A stretch of 9,918 nt of DNA, from contig USCI01000086.1 in NCBI GenBank assembly GCA_900553255.1, forward strand, positions 1-9,918, written 5' to 3'. Each line of letters begins with the position of its first letter. Position 1 is the first letter of the stretch. Positions 6,799 through 9,918 of the stretch are shown here, one piece after another. A program made the translations under genes and the position numbers. This DNA is from an uncultured Oscillospiraceae bacterium. GTDB lineage: Bacteria > Bacillota > Clostridia > Oscillospirales > Acutalibacteraceae. The notes under the pieces were generated by a model, which ran no database searches, was not told the DNA's origin, and saw only the letters and a list, made by a program, of their open reading frames with translations.

Positions 6799-7740
6799 TC
6801 AGCCGTCCAGCTTCTCGACCCGGACGTTTTCCATGACCGCCATGGCCGCCGCCTTATCCGCGACCGCCGTGCCTTCGAGCATCACCGAAGCGGTGCCGCA
6901 CGCCGCCGCCAGGCGCACCCGTTCTGCATACGGCATCTCCTTGACGGTGCCGACCACGAAACCGCCCAGCAGGCTGTCCCCCGCCCCGACGGTGGATTTA
7001 ACCTCCACCTGGGGCACCACGGCATTCAGCACACCCTCCTCCGACACGCTGAGCAGGCCGTTGCCGCCGAGCGACACCAGTACATTCTCCACACCGACCT
7101 CCCGCAGGCGCAGCGCCGCGGCGGCCACGTCGGTGATGGTGGTGCCGTCCACCGGCACGATGTTTTTCAGCTCATGGATGTTCGGCTTGATCGCCCAGGG
7201 ACGGATCCGCGCGTAATCCTCAAGGGACAGCAAATCGCTGTCGAGCGCCACCAGGGCGCCGGCGTTGCGCACCGCAAGAATCAGCTCCACGTAATCCTGC
7301 AGCGCCACGTTTTCCGGCAGGCTGCCCGCAAACACCACGATGTCCTCCGGATGCAGGCGGCTGCGGATGAGCGCCATGAGCGCGCTGAACATCATATCCG
7401 ACAGCGCCGGGCCCTTCCGGTTGATCTTGATGGTCTGCCCGTCGGTGCGCAGGGTCAGGTTTTCGCGCACCGCACCTTCTGCCGGTACCAACTCATAATG
7501 CAGGCCGTCCGCCTCCAGGAACGAGACGAGCTCCCGGGAGTTATCCTCCCCGGCAACCGTCACGCACAGCGATTCCAGCCCGAACGCGCGCACCACGCGC
7601 GATACATTGATCCCCTTCCCGCCAACCTCCCGCGTCTCCCGCAGGACCCGGTTGGCCTTATCCGGATGCATCCCGTCCAGCCACAGCGTCACGTCCACCG
7701 AGGGATTCAGGGTCACGGTGATGATTCCTTTTCGCGACAT
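6799..7740 (-). CDS. pfkB: 1-phosphofructokinase family hexose-phosphate kinase
   Basis: This 313-residue ribokinase-fold (PfkB) enzyme most resembles 1-phosphofructokinase, which makes fructose 1,6-bisphosphate from fructose 1-phosphate with ATP. The N-terminal TVTLNPSVD opening and GGKGINVSR (40-48) are typical of the FruK/LacC subgroup. The C-terminal signature TVGAGDSLLGG (250-260) carries the catalytic base D255 and the anion hole. Length is normal and no key residue is missing. No fructose PTS or DeoR-type regulator is nearby, so substrate choice between fructose 1-phosphate and tagatose 6-phosphate is not settled by context. The ATG has AAAGGAC nine bases upstream and follows cysS by 18 bases, so it is almost certainly cotranscribed with cysS. 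Confidence 0.9.
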   Translation of the reverse strand: MSRKGIITVTLNPSVDVTLWLDGMHPDKANRVLRETREVGGKGINVSRVVRAFGLESLCVTVAGEDNSRELVSFLEADGLHYELVPAEGAVRENLTLRTDGQTIKINRKGPALSDMMFSALMALIRSRLHPEDIVVFAGSLPENVALQDYVELILAVRNAGALVALDSDLLSLEDYARIRPWAIKPNIHELKNIVPVDGTTITDVAAAALRLREVGVENVLVSLGGNGLLSVSEEGVLNAVVPQVEVKSTVGAGDSLLGGFVVGTVKEMPYAERVRLAAACGTASVMLEGTAVADKAAAMAVMENVRVEKLDG

Positions 7741-7758
7741 CGTTTTTCCGTCCTTTCA

Positions 7759-9162
7759 TCAGGCCTTATGCCATTTAACTCCCTGCGGCGTATCCTCCAG
7801 CACCACGCCCATCGCCTTGAGCTGGTCGCGGATACGGTCGGCCTCCGCCCAGTTCTTGGCGGCGCGCGCCGCCGTACGGGCCGCGATCAGCGCTTCGACC
7901 TCTTCGTCGATCGAACCCGCTTTGCGCTCATACAGCAGCCCCAGCACGCCGGTCAGTTCCTCAAACAGCCCCTGCGCCTTCTCCACCGCCGCTTTGGACG
8001 CCGGCTGCGCATCCGCAAGGTAAACATTGATATCCCGCACCAGCTCGAACACCGCCGCGATCGCGTCCGCGGTATTCAGGTCGTCGTCCATCGCCTCCAC
8101 AAAGCGTGTCCGGCGCTGCTCCATCGCTGTGTACAGCACCTCATCCTGTGCCTGCGGCGCATCGGCGGCATTCTGCACAGCAAAGGCGAGCGCATCCCGG
8201 CAGTTATACAGCCGGTCGAGCGCGGCGATCCCCTGGTCGATGATTTCGGTGCTGTAATTGATCGGGCTGCGGTAGGACGAGGAGATCAGGAAGAAACGAA
8301 TCGCTTCATAGCCGTATTTCTCCGCGACATCCCTCACGGTGAAAAAGTTATTGAGGGATTTGGACATCTTTTTGTTGTCCACATTGATATAACCGTTGTG
8401 CATCCAGTAATGCGCAAACGGCACCCCGTTGCAGCACTCGCTCTGGGCGATTTCGTTTTCATGATGCGGGAAGATCAGGTCCTGCCCGCCGCAGTGAATG
8501 TCGATGGTATCGCCGAGATACCGCCGCGCCATTGCCGAACACTCGATATGCCAGCCGGGGCGCCCCGCGCTCCACGGGGACGGCCAGGACGGTTCGCCCG
8601 GCTTCGCGGCCTTCCACAGCGCAAAATCCAGCGCGTCCTCCTTCTCCTCGCTGACGTCGATGCGCGCGCCGGATTCCAGATCATCAATCGGCTGGTGCGA
8701 AAGCTTGCCGTATTCCCCGAAGCGGCGGGGACGGAAGTAGACGTCGCCGTTTTCCGCCGCATAGGCATACCCCTTCTCCACCAGCGACGAGATGATGTTT
8801 TCGATCTCATCCATGTTCTCGGTCGCCTTCGGATGCACCGTCGCTTCCCGGACATTCAGTCCCTTCGCATCGGTCCAGAACTCGGCGATATAGCGCCGTG
8901 CGATCTCGTCGTACGGCACGCCCTCTTCATTGGCGCGGCGGATAATTTTATCGTCGATGTCGGTGAAATTCTGCACAAAGCGCACATCGTAGCCCCGCCA
9001 CTCGAGATACCGGCGCAGCACGTCGAATACGCACAGCGGCCGCGCATTGCCGATATGGATATAATTATACACCGTCGGGCCGCAGGCGTAAATACGCACC
9101 TTGCCCGGTTCAATCGGCACCAGCTCTTCCTTCTGGCGGGTGAGGGTATTATAGATTTTCAT
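7759..9162 (-). CDS. cysS: Cysteinyl-tRNA synthetase
   Basis: This 467-residue class I synthetase charges tRNA-Cys with cysteine. The HIGH-type motif is HIGN (36-39) and the KMSKS loop is at 265-269. Zinc ligands are in place at C27, C208, H233 and E237, corresponding to C28, C209, H234 and E238 of the Escherichia coli enzyme. The WHIECSAMA and FPHHENEIAQSE blocks around them are highly conserved. The C-terminal DALR region and the tRNA-binding tail (NWAEADRIRDQL) are complete. The ATG has AAGGAG nine bases upstream. The gene follows cysE by 28 bases, the common cysE-cysS arrangement of Firmicutes, which couples cysteine synthesis to its use in translation. Confidence 0.98.
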   Translation of the reverse strand: MKIYNTLTRQKEELVPIEPGKVRIYACGPTVYNYIHIGNARPLCVFDVLRRYLEWRGYDVRFVQNFTDIDDKIIRRANEEGVPYDEIARRYIAEFWTDAKGLNVREATVHPKATENMDEIENIISSLVEKGYAYAAENGDVYFRPRRFGEYGKLSHQPIDDLESGARIDVSEEKEDALDFALWKAAKPGEPSWPSPWSAGRPGWHIECSAMARRYLGDTIDIHCGGQDLIFPHHENEIAQSECCNGVPFAHYWMHNGYINVDNKKMSKSLNNFFTVRDVAEKYGYEAIRFFLISSSYRSPINYSTEIIDQGIAALDRLYNCRDALAFAVQNAADAPQAQDEVLYTAMEQRRTRFVEAMDDDLNTADAIAAVFELVRDINVYLADAQPASKAAVEKAQGLFEELTGVLGLLYERKAGSIDEEVEALIAARTAARAAKNWAEADRIRDQLKAMGVVLEDTPQGVKWHKA

Positions 9163-9190
9163 GCGGGTAAACTCCTTACATCATGAATTT

Positions 9191-9859
9191 TTACAACAGG
9201 TTCTGGGTGTCGTCTTCCTCTTCTGCCTGTGGGCACAATCCGGCAAGCTGCCGCTGCAGGCGGTCAATCCGTCCCTCCAGCCGGCAGATCTCCTGCGCAA
9301 CCGGGTCGGGAATATGCACCTGGTCGAGATCGACCACCTTTTGGCCGCCGATACGCACCACCCGTGCGGGCACACCCACGGCGGTCGCGTTATCCGGGAT
9401 GTCCGACAGCACCACCGCGCCCGCCGCAATGCGCACGTTGTTGCCGATGCGGATCGGGCCGAGTACCTTCGCGCCGGAACCCACCATCACGTTATTGCCG
9501 AGGGTCGGGTGGCGCTTGCCCTTATCCTTCCCCGTTCCGCCGAGCGTAACCCCCTGATACAGCGTGCAGTCATCGCCGATTTCGGTGGTTTCCCCGATAA
9601 CCACGCCGGTGCCGTGGTCGATGAACAACCGCCTGCCGATGGTGGCGCCCGGATGGATTTCGATATTCGTCCGCCTCACGCAGCGCTGCGATATCCAACG
9701 GGCGAGAAAAAACAGCCCATGCCGGAAGCACCAGTTGGCCTTCCGGTGGGACCGCACGGCTTTGAAGCCGTTATACAGCAGCATTACCTCAAGCGTCGAC
9801 CGCGACGCGGGGTCGCGGTCACGGATGACGGCAATGTCTTCCTTCATGCGTTCAAACAC
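9191..9859 (-). CDS. cysE: Serine O-acetyltransferase
   Basis: This 222-residue enzyme transfers acetyl from acetyl-CoA to L-serine, giving O-acetylserine, the first step of cysteine synthesis. The N-terminal helical region is the short Firmicute form. The left-handed beta-helix begins near residue 66 (IEIHPGATIGRR) and shows hexapeptide repeats. It holds IDHGTGVVIGE with catalytic D81/H82, GGTGKDKGKRHPTLG with H117, and the AVGVPARVV end of the helix. The acidic, glutamine-rich tail (192-222) looks helical. I chose the GTG at 9859 (VFERMKEDIAVIRDRDPASR) because it matches the usual family start and has GGCAGG about eight bases upstream. An upstream ATG at 9904 would add 15 residues that overlap the T-box-like leader. 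First gene of the operon. Confidence 0.96.
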   Translation of the reverse strand: MFERMKEDIAVIRDRDPASRSTLEVMLLYNGFKAVRSHRKANWCFRHGLFFLARWISQRCVRRTNIEIHPGATIGRRLFIDHGTGVVIGETTEIGDDCTLYQGVTLGGTGKDKGKRHPTLGNNVMVGSGAKVLGPIRIGNNVRIAAGAVVLSDIPDNATAVGVPARVVRIGGQKVVDLDQVHIPDPVAQEICRLEGRIDRLQRQLAGLCPQAEEEDDTQNLL

Positions 9860-9882
9860 GCTGATGCCTGCCTTTCTTCTAT

Positions 9883-9918
9883 AGGGTGGAACCGCGTGCC
9901 GCACCGGATGCCGGGCGG
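9883..9918 (-). promoter_or_regulatory. Partial T-box leader upstream of cysE
   Basis: Positions 9883-9896 read CGCGGTTCCACCCT on the minus strand, the exact complement of the T-box consensus AGGGTGGAACCGCG. Placed 23 bases before cysE, this fits the 3' arm of the alternative hairpin of a T-box riboswitch, which would pair with the T-box itself in the part of the leader beyond the window edge. T-boxes that sense uncharged tRNA-Cys are known before cysE-cysS genes in Firmicutes. The specifier loop and Stem I are not visible, and no T tract follows the arm here. The opposite orientation would be a plus-strand T-box for a gene to the right, but its Stem I would then have to lie inside cysE. Confidence 0.5.

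Noticed and set aside
7174..9186. 670-codon open frame on the plus strand opposite pfkB and cysS
   Set aside because: It mirrors the cysS and pfkB codons, has no recognisable motif and no good ribosome binding site. It is a GC-driven shadow.
9883..9896. T-box consensus on the plus strand as the leader of a rightward gene
   Set aside because: A plus-strand T-box needs about 150-200 bases of leader to its left, which would fall inside cysE. The complementary arm of a minus-strand leader explains it better, though sequence beyond the edge is needed to be sure.

Overview
The window reads as a chromosomal segment of a GC-rich, endospore-forming Firmicute. The best guess is a clostridial lineage of the Oscillospirales/Ruminococcaceae type. 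The basis is a sporulation-specific SpoIIE, the Firmicute-style cysE-cysS pair with a T-box-like sequence upstream, purine-rich ribosome binding sites, and third codon positions rich in G and C. No mobile elements, phage genes, rRNA or CRISPR arrays were seen. All eight genes lie on the minus strand, so transcription runs from the right edge to the left.

In transcription order: a partial cysteine-type T-box leader at the right edge, then cysE (serine acetyltransferase), cysS (cysteinyl-tRNA synthetase), a 1-phosphofructokinase-family sugar-phosphate kinase, an unrecognised five-helix membrane protein, copZ (copper chaperone), copA (Cu+ export ATPase) and a terminator. After that comes a thioredoxin-reductase-like flavoprotein with its own strong terminator, a 197-base intergenic region with a likely spoIIE promoter, spoIIE, and a pair of hairpins at the left edge. 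No stretch longer than 300 bases lacks a gene.

From cysE to copA the gaps are short (18 to 75 bases) and hold no intrinsic terminator. One transcript could therefore link cysteine synthesis and charging with copper export, and by read-through with the disulfide reductase-like protein. This is a plausible thiol/copper theme: cysteine and low-molecular-weight thiols buffer Cu+, CopZ carries it, CopA exports it, and the flavoprotein may repair disulfides. The phosphofructokinase and the membrane protein do not obviously fit. spoIIE is a separate transcription unit.

The most interesting points are the flavoprotein's missing NADPH-binding motifs, the T-box-like sequence that may control an extended operon, the unknown membrane protein beside the copper genes, an inverted repeat in front of copZ, Spo0A-box-like repeats at the spoIIE promoter, and the two opposite-polarity hairpins downstream of spoIIE. 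I found nothing that clearly amounts to an undescribed system.
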